A stretch of 64,000 bases of DNA from JAWKTM01 sp041399085 (lineage in GTDB: Bacteria; Planctomycetota; Planctomycetia; Pirellulales; Pirellulaceae). The stretch covers positions 1-64,000 of the forward strand of contig JAWKTM010000037.1 of NCBI GenBank assembly GCA_041399085.1. The letters run 5' to 3'. Positions 8,113 to 17,379 of the stretch are shown one piece after another. Under the pieces are notes generated by a model. It did not search any database. It worked only from the letters and a program-made list of their open reading frames with translations, and was not told the origin of the DNA. The position numbers were made by a program, and so were the translations under genes. Every line of letters starts with the position of its first letter. The first letter of the stretch is position 1.

Positions 8113-9723
8113 ATGACCTCAGCCGACGGAACTCCGGCCATGTCCGACGACACCTCAGAAACATCACTCGAAGCCGTCCGTCGCGAAAAGATGCAGCGAG
8201 TCGCCGATCTGGGATGCGACCCCTGGGGGCAACGCTTCGACAGCCGCGATTGGATCGGCGACATTCGCCAGCGGACCGCCGAGATCAAGCTGCATTTGGA
8301 ATCGGGCGGCGAAGTCGACGTGCCCGCGCTGGTCGACGGAAATTTGGCCGACAACCCCACGGTCGCGTTTCGCCAGTGGATGGCGGATCAAGGCAAGGGC
8401 GAGTTGCGCGGTCCCAAGGTCCGGGCGGCCGGCCGCATCATGTTGCATCGCAACAAGGGGAAGCTCCAGTTCATCGACATCCAAGACTGGACCGGGCGAG
8501 TTCAATTGTTCGTCGGGCAAGCTCAAGTGGGCGAGGAAAACTGGCAGCTTGTTAATTGTCTGGACTTGGGCGACATCATCGGCGTCGATGGCGAGTTGAA
8601 GATCACGAAAACCGGCGAGCTTTCGATCTTCGCCGAACGGCTGCATTTTCTAACGAAGTCGCTGGAGCCACCGCCAGAGAAGCATAAGGGGCTGACCGAC
8701 CCGGAACTGCGGCAGCGCATGCGGTACGTCGACCTCACATACAACGAAGGTTCGCTCGATCGGTTCCTCGCGCGAACCAAGATCGTGCAGTCGATTCGCC
8801 AGACATTGGCGGGCGATCAGTTCGTCGAGGTCGAAGGACCCACGCTGCACACGATTGCCGGCGGCGCGGCGGCCCGACCGTTCCTGACGCATCACAACAC
8901 ATTGGACATGAAGCTGTTCATGCGGATCGCGTTGGAGTTGCATCTGAAGCGACTGTTGGTTGGCGGCATGGAACGCGTCTACGAGCTGGGCCGCGTCTAT
9001 CGCAACGAAGGGATCAGCCCGAAGCACAATCCCGAATTCACGATGCTCGAAGCGTATCAAGCATTTGGCGATTATCACACGATGATGGATCTGACCGAGC
9101 GGCTGATTGTGGACGCCATCCATGCGATCGGCGGCGGCTATCGTCGGCCTTGGGGCGAGACGGAGATTGACTTCACGCCGCCGTTCGCTCGGCGCACTTA
9201 CGACCAACTGTTCCACGAACACACGGGCATTGATCCACAAGACGCCGTGGCGGTGAAAGCTTTGGCCGAGCAGATCGGCTTCGACACGGCCGGTAAGCAC
9301 CCGGATGTCATCAAGAGCGAAGTGTTCGAGGAGAAGGTCGAAGACGCGTTGATGGGCCCGGTGTTCGTGATCGATTATCCGGCCAGCATCTGTCCGCTCA
9401 CGAAGCGCAAAGCGTCCCAGCCCGAGGTCGCCGAGCGTTTCGAGTTGTTCATCCACGGCATGGAGATCGCGAACGCCTACACGGAATTGAACGACCCGGA
9501 TCTGCAAGAGCAGTTGTTCCGCACGCAGTTGGCCGGACAAGCCGAAGAGGACTCGATGGCCAAGATGGACCACGATTTTATCCGCGCACTGCGTCACGGC
9601 ATGCCGCCCGCCGGTGGCTTGGGCGTGGGCATCGACCGGCTGGTGATGTTACTGACCAATTCGCAGTCAATTCGCGATGTGATTCTGTTCCCGCTGCTGC
9701 GGCCGGAAGCGGGCGAAGCGTAA
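8113..9723 (+). CDS. lysS: Lysyl-tRNA synthetase (class II)
   Basis: Charges tRNA-Lys with lysine. The 536-residue protein has the N-terminal OB-fold anticodon domain (about 90-190, including RIMLHRNKGKLQFIDIQD), class II motif 2 (RNEGISPKHNPEFT) and motif 3 (GGLGVGIDRLVMLL), with the catalytic core ending IRDVILFP. The open frame extends upstream to GTG 8077, and ATG 8140 is a further candidate; none has a clear Shine-Dalgarno site, so the exact start is uncertain by about ten codons either way. The preceding 130 bp contain an inverted repeat (CGGGCACGT at 8032, ACGTGCCCG at 8075) that could be a structure in the leader. Confidence 0.95.
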   Translation: MTSADGTPAMSDDTSETSLEAVRREKMQRVADLGCDPWGQRFDSRDWIGDIRQRTAEIKLHLESGGEVDVPALVDGNLADNPTVAFRQWMADQGKGELRGPKVRAAGRIMLHRNKGKLQFIDIQDWTGRVQLFVGQAQVGEENWQLVNCLDLGDIIGVDGELKITKTGELSIFAERLHFLTKSLEPPPEKHKGLTDPELRQRMRYVDLTYNEGSLDRFLARTKIVQSIRQTLAGDQFVEVEGPTLHTIAGGAAARPFLTHHNTLDMKLFMRIALELHLKRLLVGGMERVYELGRVYRNEGISPKHNPEFTMLEAYQAFGDYHTMMDLTERLIVDAIHAIGGGYRRPWGETEIDFTPPFARRTYDQLFHEHTGIDPQDAVAVKALAEQIGFDTAGKHPDVIKSEVFEEKVEDALMGPVFVIDYPASICPLTKRKASQPEVAERFELFIHGMEIANAYTELNDPDLQEQLFRTQLAGQAEEDSMAKMDHDFIRALRHGMPPAGGLGVGIDRLVMLLTNSQSIRDVILFPLLRPEAGEA

Positions 9724-9783
9724 TGTTTGCGGAGCGAGCGCGACGCTTCGTCTAAGGCCCCGTCCGTGAACAACCACTTGAGC

Positions 9784-9825
9784 GGCGCGAGCCGTCCGGT
9801 GCCGCGAAACCGGTGGGCTCGCGCC
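9784..9825. terminator. Hairpin between convergent lysS and MMPL genes
   Basis: A perfect 10-bp inverted repeat (GGCGCGAGCC at 9784-9793 and GGCTCGCGCC at 9816-9825) encloses a second short inverted repeat (CCGGT/ACCGG). It sits in the 144-bp gap between two convergent genes and could terminate transcription from both sides. There is no uridine tract, so a rho-independent mechanism is not secure; it may instead be a dispersed palindromic repeat. Confidence 0.4.
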
Positions 9826-9867
9826 CAACCGCTACAAGTGATTCGGTATCTTGTTTGTGGACGGATT

Positions 9868-12264
9868 CTAACGATCGCCGGGGCTGACCAGCAGCAACAA
9901 AAACGGCAGCACCAAGAGGTTGCCGAACAACCCGCCGAGCATCGCCAAGCTGACGAGCACGCCAAAGTAAACCGTCGGAATGAACTGGCTAGTCACCAGC
10001 ACGGCGAAGCCCACGATCAGAGCCAGCGTCGAGAAAACCACAGCGGGCCCCACGGTCCGTTGCGTCTGGACGATCGCCGCCACCACGGTGCTCCCATCTC
10101 GGCGAGCGCGGCGAAAGCTGCTGATGTAGTGGATCGAACTGTCGACCGACAAACCCATTGAGACGGCGGCGATCATCGCGGCGCCCATATTCATTTTCAG
10201 CCCCAGCCAGCCCATGCCGCCGAGAACCATGATGATCGGCAAGGCATTCGGCACGAGCGCCGCGGCGGCCAAGGTCGGGCTGCGAAACGCCAACATCATC
10301 ATGACGGCGATTCCCAGCGTCGCGATGCCGAAGCAAGTCCACTGGTCTTCTAGCAGGCTGGCGATCAAGTTCGTGAGCAGCACGAAGTAGCCCGTGACAT
10401 GCGCTCGATCCGCAATCGCTTGGTCGAGTGTTCCTTCCGGCGATTCGTCGGCCGAAGCGTCTGGCGGCGACAACCGCGCGTCTTTCGCCCACGCATCTTG
10501 CTCCAGTTCATCGCGGACGATCGCGTCGACTTGTGCGATCAACGACAGCTTCTCGGCCGCCGGCTGCCGCTCGCGAGCCCGCAGCATGATGCGGAACCGA
10601 GCCGGCCTGGTTGCTGCCGCCGTATTTGCCCCATCGCTGTTCGTTTCGTTCTCGTCCGTCGGCGTGAAGTACAACGCGTCGACGAATGCCGGAATCCGCT
10701 CGTGCATCAGCTCGACGCCCTTGCGAGCCGTGCTGTCTCGCACGATACGTAGCGGCAAGCCGTTAATCTCCACGGGAGAACCGGCCACCACGCCGTCCGC
10801 CAAGCTCAGCACCTTGGTCAATCCCGGCGTCGGTTCGCCTCGTTCATCCAACACGACCACTTCCTCTCGCAGCCGCTGTTCCAATCGCAGCACGCGCTGC
10901 ATGTAATTCCAATCGAGTCGCGCGGGAGCCGGCAGCGTGATGTCAAACACTCCCGCTCCGCCCAACCGCGATTCGACGAACTCATACGCCCGCACGATAC
11001 GGCTGCCGCCGCGAAAGTTCTTCGTGAAGTCGGTTTCGATCTCCAACCGATTCATGCCCCAGCCGAACAGCCCAACCACCACCAACAACGTCACCAAAAA
11101 CAACGCTCGATGCCGTTCGATTCGGCTCATCAGCGGGCCAAGCTGCTCGGGCGAGATCGCCGGCGCGTCCTCGACAGCCGCACCGCCGCGGCCCGCTCGC
11201 AACAGCGCCAATCCCGGTACAACTAACACCACGCCGGGCAGCACCAACAAGGCTCCGACCGCCATCATCAGCCCGAACTCGCGCACCGGCGTTACGTCGG
11301 AAGCCAGCAGCGAGCCGAACCCGACCGCATCCGTCGCACACGACCAAAAGATCGGCACGGCCAACTGTCGAGCGGCGTCGGCCAGCGATTCGCGCGGGCC
11401 GAGTCCCGCACGACGAGCTTGCTGAAAACGCACGGCAATATGAATGACCGTCGCCACGCCGACCACCGTGACAATCGCGGTCAACATCGAACTGACCATG
11501 CTCAACCGCACGCCCGCCAGCACCAATGTGGCCCGCGTCACTAGCAGCGTCCACTGCACGACCACGATGGGAATCAACACCCAGCGAATGCTTCGCAAGC
11601 ACAGCAAAATGGTGATCGCCAGCAACACGGTCGACCACGTCGCCAACTTGCGTCCGTCGGCTTCAACCAACCGAAAACCTTCGGAAACCATCGCCGGCTC
11701 GCCCGCCACCATGCCGCCCGGCTGCTCGCCAATGATCGACCGAATGTCGCCGATCGTCTCGTGCCGCGGAACGCTGGTCTCGCCAGCCGGCTTGAGCATG
11801 CAAACCAGCGACGCGACTCGGCCGTCTGAGCTATGCGTATAACCGGCGAACAACTCGCGTAGCTTATACGCCGACGGATGATCGTCGCGAACGATGTCCA
11901 GCCCATCGCCGCCCAGCAATTGATCGAGGCTCAACACGGCTCGCACTCCGGGCACCGCGGCCAACCGATCGTGCATTCGCCGCAATCGCCGGATGCCTTC
12001 GCCGTCGATGGCCAGCAGATCGTCGTCTTGGTAGACGGCCATTACGATTTCATTGCCGCCGAAAGTCTCTTTTAGTTGCCGATAGTTGTTGACCAGTTCG
12101 CCACCGGGCGGAAACATCGTTTCGATCGAGCGGTCGAACGTCAGTTGCCCGGCCCACGGCATCACTGCGACGCCGACCACCAGCGCGATCACCAACAGCA
12201 ACCACCGCGCGGCAATCAGCGAATCGATCAGCGAGCGGCCCAGCGGTTGGCGTTGTTCCGGCAT
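9868..12264 (-). CDS. RND-superfamily (MMPL/HpnN-like) membrane exporter
   Basis: A 798-residue RND-type transporter with the internal duplication of the MMPL family: a membrane helix (about residues 17-38), a large extracytoplasmic loop, five further helices, then the same plan again from about residue 410. The motif GLSVDSSIHYISSFRRAR in the second half matches the conserved GxxxD...H block of RND helix 4. Relatives export lipids, including hopanoids; substrate unknown here. The frame stays open to 12699, but the extra 145 residues are arginine/serine-rich and overlap the divergent gene's leader, so ATG 12264 (MPEQRQPLGRS) is preferred. Convergent with lysS, divergent from the GT39-like gene. 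Confidence 0.82.
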   Translation of the reverse strand: MPEQRQPLGRSLIDSLIAARWLLLVIALVVGVAVMPWAGQLTFDRSIETMFPPGGELVNNYRQLKETFGGNEIVMAVYQDDDLLAIDGEGIRRLRRMHDRLAAVPGVRAVLSLDQLLGGDGLDIVRDDHPSAYKLRELFAGYTHSSDGRVASLVCMLKPAGETSVPRHETIGDIRSIIGEQPGGMVAGEPAMVSEGFRLVEADGRKLATWSTVLLAITILLCLRSIRWVLIPIVVVQWTLLVTRATLVLAGVRLSMVSSMLTAIVTVVGVATVIHIAVRFQQARRAGLGPRESLADAARQLAVPIFWSCATDAVGFGSLLASDVTPVREFGLMMAVGALLVLPGVVLVVPGLALLRAGRGGAAVEDAPAISPEQLGPLMSRIERHRALFLVTLLVVVGLFGWGMNRLEIETDFTKNFRGGSRIVRAYEFVESRLGGAGVFDITLPAPARLDWNYMQRVLRLEQRLREEVVVLDERGEPTPGLTKVLSLADGVVAGSPVEINGLPLRIVRDSTARKGVELMHERIPAFVDALYFTPTDENETNSDGANTAAATRPARFRIMLRARERQPAAEKLSLIAQVDAIVRDELEQDAWAKDARLSPPDASADESPEGTLDQAIADRAHVTGYFVLLTNLIASLLEDQWTCFGIATLGIAVMMMLAFRSPTLAAAALVPNALPIIMVLGGMGWLGLKMNMGAAMIAAVSMGLSVDSSIHYISSFRRARRDGSTVVAAIVQTQRTVGPAVVFSTLALIVGFAVLVTSQFIPTVYFGVLVSLAMLGGLFGNLLVLPFLLLLVSPGDR

Positions 12265-12431
12265 GATGTTGGACGGCGAGCCGCCCTGAGTTGATGGTTC
12301 GTGTTCGCCGCGAATTCCGCCCGCGAATTCCGCCCGCGGTTGGCGGTCTCGCGTGTTCCAGCTACTTCGCGCCGCCGGGCTGCCATAGAATCGCTCCGTC
12401 CCGATTGCCGATTCCAGGAGAGCAGCCGTTC

Positions 12432-13763
12432 GTGCAGCGCGAGAATAGCACGCCGTCGAAGTCGACCATAGCGAGCCGCCGCCCGTTATTCGGGGTGCTG
12501 CTGCTGGCGCTCGTCGTGCGAACCGGCATACTGTGGGCCGATTTTGGCGGATTGTCGGCCGATGTCGACAATTACCGCCAAATTGCCGAGAACCTCCGAC
12601 GCACGGGCGTATTTGGCTCGGTGACCGGCGCGAATGGCGAAGTCGCTCCGACCGCTTTTCGCCCGCCGCTGTATCCGCTGCTGCTGGCCAGTTTGGCAAC
12701 CGACGATGGCGTCAGCCGTGCGAGCGTCGCCATGCTGCATCTGGCGATTGGCCTGCTAAGCGTCGCGCTGCTATGGCGTTTGGCGGTCGAGTGGCTGGAC
12801 CAGCGCGGCGCGGCGATCGCCTGCGGGTTGTTCATCGTCGATCCGATTTTGCTGAATCAATCGGCACGAGTGATGACGGAAACCTTGGCCACGCTGTTGG
12901 CCATCGCCGGGCTTTGGACGCTAACGCGGCTGATCCGGTCGCCGAGTGTTCGCCGAGCCGCCGTGGCTGGGACGACGCTCGGATTGGCCTGCCTTTGCCG
13001 ACCCACGTTTCTGCCTTGGGCCACGATCTGCCAACTGACAGTCTTCGCCATCGCGGCCTTTCCCGACCGAGCGCCGCGGACGCTCGTAATTCGATGGTCG
13101 CACGGCGCGACGATCTTGATCGGCTTCGCGGCCACGATGGCGCCGTGGATGATTCGCAATCAAGCGGTCTTCGGACGGCCGATCTACGCCACGACACACG
13201 GCGGCTACACGTTGCTGCTGGCGAACAATGATTCGTTTTACCAGCACTTGCGGACGCGTCCCTTCACCGAAGTCTGGGACGCTCGCCAATTGCAGGATCA
13301 ATTGCCGCCAGCCACCGGAGGCGAACTGGCAGCCGACGCCCGCGACTACCGGCTGGCACGCGACACGATCCGACGGCAGCCCGGCATGTTCGTCTACTCG
13401 GCGCTGCACCGCGTTGCCATGTTTTGGTCGCCGCTGCCGCATCGCCTGACGTCCGACGAATCAGCCGCCCGCCGCTGGGCTCGACTCGCCGTCGCCGCGT
13501 GGTACTTGGCGGTCTCTGCCGCAGCGGCCGTCGGCGTCGGATATTTGACCCGCCAGGCGCTCCGCGGCGGAATCGCGACGCTGCTCGATCCGCCCTGGCT
13601 GTTCGCCGCCTTGTTGTTGGTCACACTGACCGCCGTCCACGCCGTTTACTGGAGCAACATGCGAATGCGAGCCCCCTTGGTTCCAGTCGTCTCGCTGCTG
13701 GCAGCCGCTGGATTTTCGCAGCGACACGGCGTAGTGCGACCGAAACAGGTCGATTTGGAATGA
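12432..13763 (+). CDS. GT39/PMT-like membrane glycosyltransferase
   Basis: A polytopic protein of 443 residues with an N-terminal signal-anchor (about residues 18-35), then an acidic first loop containing LSADVDNYRQIAENLR. Aspartates in this loop are the expected catalytic residues of ArnT/PMT-type GT-C enzymes, which use lipid-linked sugars to glycosylate lipids or proteins outside the inner membrane. About ten hydrophobic segments follow. I chose GTG 12432, with AGGAG 11 bases upstream; the longer frame from 12291 lacks such a site and reads through the divergent promoter region. The real acceptor and donor cannot be inferred. Confidence 0.75.
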   Translation: MQRENSTPSKSTIASRRPLFGVLLLALVVRTGILWADFGGLSADVDNYRQIAENLRRTGVFGSVTGANGEVAPTAFRPPLYPLLLASLATDDGVSRASVAMLHLAIGLLSVALLWRLAVEWLDQRGAAIACGLFIVDPILLNQSARVMTETLATLLAIAGLWTLTRLIRSPSVRRAAVAGTTLGLACLCRPTFLPWATICQLTVFAIAAFPDRAPRTLVIRWSHGATILIGFAATMAPWMIRNQAVFGRPIYATTHGGYTLLLANNDSFYQHLRTRPFTEVWDARQLQDQLPPATGGELAADARDYRLARDTIRRQPGMFVYSALHRVAMFWSPLPHRLTSDESAARRWARLAVAAWYLAVSAAAAVGVGYLTRQALRGGIATLLDPPWLFAALLLVTLTAVHAVYWSNMRMRAPLVPVVSLLAAAGFSQRHGVVRPKQVDLE

Positions 13764-13788
13764 AGGCGGTTAGTCGCGGCGGACTGGA

Positions 13789-14303
13789 TGCGGTTTCTTA
13801 GCCATGCATCCCGTACATTCCGTGCGAATGGAATCCTGAGGCGAGCGAATTTTCTCGATCCGTTTCGGAATTCGCCAAAATCTATTGCGAGCCCATCGCG
13901 GAAAGTTACTAAAACAAAAGCGTCGACAGCAAACACGAACAGCGAGGAAACAAACTGTTAGGGACAGATGGCCGATGCGATAAAGCTGAGACGGACTGAT
14001 CCTCTTGTTCCACTGGAATCACTTTACCTTTGATGGAGGCAAATTAACGTCGGTCGGCATAACGCATCGCTTGGATGCACGTGTGTTTTCCCCTTCGAAA
14101 TTCTGAGGAGGGCAGTCCATGCAAGATCCACCGACGATGTCATCGCGGTAGGTTGGTAGAGGCCAGCACGCTTGCCACATCGAGAAGCTGAGTTTCGAGA
14201 TTGGCGGACGAACTGGAAGAAAAACTCGAATCGTCCGCTGCGAGGCTTCAGTTTATGAGTTAATAACTGCCTCCGCCTTGTTCCATCGACAAGGCGGGCT
14301 TTT
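13789..14303 (+). repeat. Copy A of a three-copy ~520-bp repeat
   Basis: The segment starts at TGCGGTTTCTTAGCCATGCA just after the glycosyltransferase gene and ends in a hairpin (CCGCCTTG at 14273, CAAGGCGG at 14290) followed by GCTTTT. The same sequence, with scattered substitutions and small indels, recurs inverted at 16319-16860 and direct at 26027-26562. Indels do not respect a reading frame, so it does not look protein-coding. Unlike copies B and C, copy A lacks the adjoining IS110 fragment. Confidence 0.85.
14273..14303 (+). terminator. Terminator-like hairpin at the end of repeat copy A
   Basis: An 8-bp stem (CCGCCTTG/CAAGGCGG) with a nine-base loop is followed by GGCTTTTG. It is the counterpart of the longer hairpins ending copies B and C, and is the weakest of the three because the T-run is only four bases. 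Confidence 0.55.
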
Positions 14304-14305
14304 GC

Positions 14306-15128
14306 TGTGGTTAACGCCCATCGGCTGATCGCGGCGGGAATCAACAATCAGCCGCACGGCGTTAGCCGCGGTTGTTTACTGTACGTTCCAGATTGACAGA
14401 ACTGGGGCTAACGCCCGTCGGCTGATTATGTGTTCTTCGGGACTGGTTACCTCTTATCACGATCCTTCCGATCCTGTGCCTCTGTGACGTATAGAATCAC
14501 CTGTTCCAATTCGGCTTCATCGTTGATGCATTGCCAGTCACCGCCGATTGTCCACACGCCTGGCGGTCAGCAAATTACTCCAACCTTCTCGCAACACCTG
14601 CGTACAGTTCGCTTTGAATTGGTCTCGCACAGTTTTTCCTGAGTAGCCGTCCGCTGTAACGACGACGTGGACATGATTCGTGCGAGCCGATTTCGCCCAG
14701 AGCCTCCATTTGCGAAAGGATGCCAGGCGTTCGATCTCATGTTCGACTGAAACATCTCTGGTCGGAGTCAAGCATCACTGTGATTCAAACGCTGTCGATG
14801 CCATTGAGCAAGCAGTGGTTGTGGTGTTTGATATCCCTTGCCGCGTTTTCGCCAGCCGCGATGGTCACCCTGAAGAAACGTCCCGTAAACGGTCCAGGTG
14901 ATGAAGTATGCAATGGGGTCGTTGTCGCTCATGGATGACACTCTTTATCAGCCGCACGGCGTTAGCCGCGGTTGTCTTGCCAGTGTTGTACCTCAAATGA
15001 CTGAACCGGGGCTAACGCCCTGCGGCCATGACCGTAGCTGCCAATCAGCCGCACGGCGTTAGCCGCGGTTATCCAATTTTGACAAAGGATGCTTCACGCG
15101 AATCGGGACTAACGACCTGCGGCTGATC
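14306..15128. repeat. REP-type palindromic repeats around a transposase remnant
   Basis: Three full units (about 14346-14428, 14946-15030, 15042-15128) and one half unit (about 14306-14330). Each unit starts ATCAGCCGCACGGCGTTAGC and ends, after 30-40 variable bases, with an inverted version reading GGGGCTAACGCC..CGGCTGAT. They flank the RAYT-type transposase remnant, the arrangement expected of REP elements mobilised by such an enzyme. The last unit ends on the stop codon of the membrane-protein remnant at 15127. Confidence 0.8.
14447..14932 (-). pseudogene. REP-associated tyrosine transposase (RAYT/Y1) remnant
   Basis: Translation in more than one frame recovers the family: the N-terminal IAYFITWTVYGTFLQGDHRG block, then, after frameshifts, WAKSARTNHVHVVVTADGYS with the HxH (histidine-valine-histidine) metal-binding motif of Y1 transposases, then WTIGGDWQCINDEAELEQVI at the C terminus. 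The product would be about 155 residues. At least two frameshifts and an in-frame stop after LNHSDA make it non-functional. RAYTs cut and move REP hairpins as single-stranded DNA; REP units lie on both sides. Confidence 0.8.
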
Positions 15129-15335
15129 AATTCCAGATAACTCCCGAGGCCCAGAAAATGCCGAGCAACGCGACGATCAATCCGCTGACCTGGAAGAAAC
15201 GATGGACGGCATTGCCCAACAGAATTCGTGACCGCGCGACCAGAAGCCGGTAGACAACGAAGTCACTTTTAAAGTGCCGCAGTACAACATGAATAAGCTG
15301 ATGATTGCCATCAGCGTTCCCCAGAGAACGTTCAT
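15127..15335 (-). pseudogene. Small two-helix membrane protein, frameshifted
   Basis: Begins MNVLWGTLMAIISLFMLYC at 15335; after one frame change near an AAAA run it continues KSDFVVYRLLVARSRILLG and VSGLIVALLGIFWASGVIW, ending at 15127. With the frame restored it would be about 69 residues with two membrane helices. I have no function for it. A single-base sequencing error in the homopolymer would give an intact gene, so pseudogene status is provisional. It lies directly downstream of the ankyrin remnant on the same strand. Confidence 0.55.
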
Positions 15336-15405
15336 CTAGTTTGCCTCCTGTGGTGAACCTTCGCGTGTCACCCTCCAGCATCTTGGCGATCTGGATTCGC
15401 AGCGA

Positions 15406-16316
15406 TCAGCGCACGAACGCTGCATCAAACTTCAGCCCCAGCGACTCGTAGACATGGCGGTACGTCTCCTCCAGGGCGTCATCAAACTCAATCGACACCA
15501 CAACGAGTGGCGTGAAACCCTTGGTTAAGCATTAGGTGAGGATCAGCCCCTGCGTTCAGCAGCAACTCCACAATTCCGGGACGACAAAAGAAGCACGCCT
15601 GATGAAGAGCGGTTCCGCCCGAGTTGTTTCGCAAGTCGAGTTCCGCACCGGCATCGATCAGATCTGCGACTTCCGTCTGCCCGATGATGGCGGCAAGGGA
15701 TCATGGAGTGCTCCCCCCGAAGTCTTCTTTGGCATTGATGTCTGTCCCTGCCCGATGTGCTGCTGAACCGCAGCGGTGTTACCTGTCATCGCCGCTTGCC
15801 AAAGGCTCACCGGGGGTGTGAGGCCCGCCAGGATTGGGCCTTCGGAGGCCAGTAGCCGGAGGATCTTTTCGGCCTCTCCGCTCGGATCTGTTCCAGGTCC
15901 AACGTCGTGTTGAGTACCGTTTCAACGATGGTAATAGTCTTCCAGGCCATCGCTCCATGTGATCGCCACATTGTCCAGAGAACTGAATCCCGCGACGTGC
16001 AGCTCAGGGTCCGCGCCGCCTTGCAGCAACACGAGAACGATGTCGGTACGCCCCAGGAACGACGCCAGGTGGAGAGCTGTATTTCCTTCTCGATCAGCCA
16101 CCGAAACATCCGCCCCGTTTGATAATAGCAGTGCAACAGCCGCAGGTTGATTCGCCAGCGTCGCGATGTGGAGAGGCGTCAGGCCACACTCCGCCTTTCG
16201 CGTCAGCGGACACCGAACTCCAGTTCTCTGCGGATTGCTTCGAGATCACCCTCAGCGGCCGCCGCCCATTGGGACGCTGGCAGCGTCCACCACGTGGCCG
16301 ATGCTGCCAGCATCGG
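15406..16316 (-). pseudogene. Ankyrin-repeat protein, multiply frameshifted
   Basis: Pieces in different minus-strand frames assemble into an ankyrin-repeat protein: AAAAEGDLEAIRRELEFGVS, PLHIATLANQPAAVALLLSN followed by GADVSVADREGNTALHLAS, then NTAAVQQHIGQGTDINAKED and GIVELLLNAGADPHLMLNQG. The alternation of LHxA..xG and GADxxxxD is diagnostic. At least four frameshifts separate the pieces. The start abuts the end of repeat copy B (16319), suggesting an insertion or recombination boundary. Ankyrin proteins mediate protein-protein contacts; no more specific role can be given. Confidence 0.75.
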
Positions 16317-16318
16317 CA

Positions 16319-17217
16319 GGTAAGAATTTCACTGCCGATCGCCTGAGACACAAAAAAGCCCGCCCTGTCGATTAGACAAGGCGGGCTTGATTTATTAACT
16401 CATAGGCAAGCCTCGCAGCGGATGATTCGAGTTTTCTTCCAGTTCGTCCGCCAATCTCGAAACTCAGCGTCTCGATGTGTGGAAAACGTGCTGGCCTCTA
16501 CCAACCTACCGCGATGACATCATCGGTGGATCTTGCATGGACTGCCCTCCTCACGGATATGAAGGAAAACACACGTGCATCGAAAGATGCGTTATGCCGA
16601 CCGACGTTAATTTGCCTCCATCAAAAGGTGAAGTGATTCCGGTGGAACAGGGATCAGCCAGTCTCAACGATTCGCATCGACCATCTGTCCCTAACAGTTT
16701 GTTTCCTCGAGGTTCGTGTTTGCTGTCGACGCTTTTGTTTTAGCAACTTTCGCGATGGGCTCGCAATAGATTTTGGCGAATTCCGAAACGGATCGAGAAA
16801 ATTCGCTCGCCTCAGGTTCCATTCGCACGGAATGTACGGGATGCATGGCTAAGAAACCGCAGTAACCGTTCCCGGCCAGTGGCCTTGAACCGTTACTCAT
16901 CGTCGCAATCCTATTCGTACTCAGCCATCGGCGGTACTCGTACTCGTACTCGATCGGCACGCGGTTTCGAGCACGAGTACCAATTCATTGAGTACGAGTA
17001 CGATTCCTCGAGTCCCCACTGGCCGATAGTCAGAAGTGTCCTGGCATGGCAAACGAACCATTCATGGAGGCCGCCGGATCGTCCGCAAAGCGATCTACAT
17101 GGCAACCATCGTGGCGATGCGCTGGAACGACAAGATCAAGACTTGTTATCAACAGCTCCGCGCCAACGGCAAGCCAGCCAAAGTCGCCATCGTCGCTTGC
17201 ATGCGAAAACTGGTAAC
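16319..17217 (-). repeat. Copy B: ~900-bp repeat, left arm of an inverted pair
   Basis: Read on the minus strand, the segment contains an IS110 C-terminal fragment in opposite orientation, then a stretch of GTACTCGTACTCG-type repeats, then the ~520-bp element shared with copies A and C, ending in the hairpin at 16352-16388. The whole block matches 25667-26562 in inverted orientation with only scattered differences. The two arms bracket about 8.4 kb carrying the kinase-CHAT-SHD1 genes. Confidence 0.85.
16352..16388 (-). terminator. Terminator-like hairpin ending repeat copy B
   Basis: On the minus strand a stem AAGCCCGCCTTGTC/GACAGGGCGGGCTT with loop TAATC is followed by a run of six T. This is a textbook rho-independent terminator shape, conserved in copy C and partly in copy A, and suggests the ~520-bp element is or was a transcription unit. 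Confidence 0.7.
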
Positions 17218-17278
17218 CATCCTCAATCTCATGGTTCGAAACAAGCAAAAATGGGGCGAGAATCAACTCGCCACTTGA
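17036..17278 (+). pseudogene. IS110-family transposase, C-terminal fragment
   Basis: Only the last 80 residues of an IS110 (Transposase_20) recombinase remain: GKRTIHGGRRIVRKAIYMAT followed by CYQQLRANGKPAKVAIVACMRK and LVTILNLMVRNKQKW, ending at a normal stop. The serine-containing catalytic centre and the whole DEDD domain are missing. The same fragment, with frameshifts, is in the opposite orientation at 25667-25845, inside the inverted-repeat arms. Confidence 0.85.
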
Positions 17279-17296
17279 CAGAGGTTAAGACAACCG

Positions 17297-17336
17297 CTGT
17301 CCTTATTGTTCTCTTCCTGTCCTTATTGTTCTCTTA
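17297..17336. repeat. 20-bp tandem duplication
   Basis: The 20-base unit starting CTGTCCTTATTGTTCTCTT occurs twice in a row in the short gap between the IS110 fragment and the end of the SHD1 gene. A pyrimidine-rich tract follows. Confidence 0.8.
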
Positions 17337-17379
17337 TTTTGTCCTCTGCTCGGTGCCGCCGCCATCCTAACGATGCCGG

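Noticed and set aside
16691..16960. Tyr-Glu repeat small protein
   Set aside because: Arises from the GTACTC hexamer spacer and the repeat element; frames differ between copies B and C.
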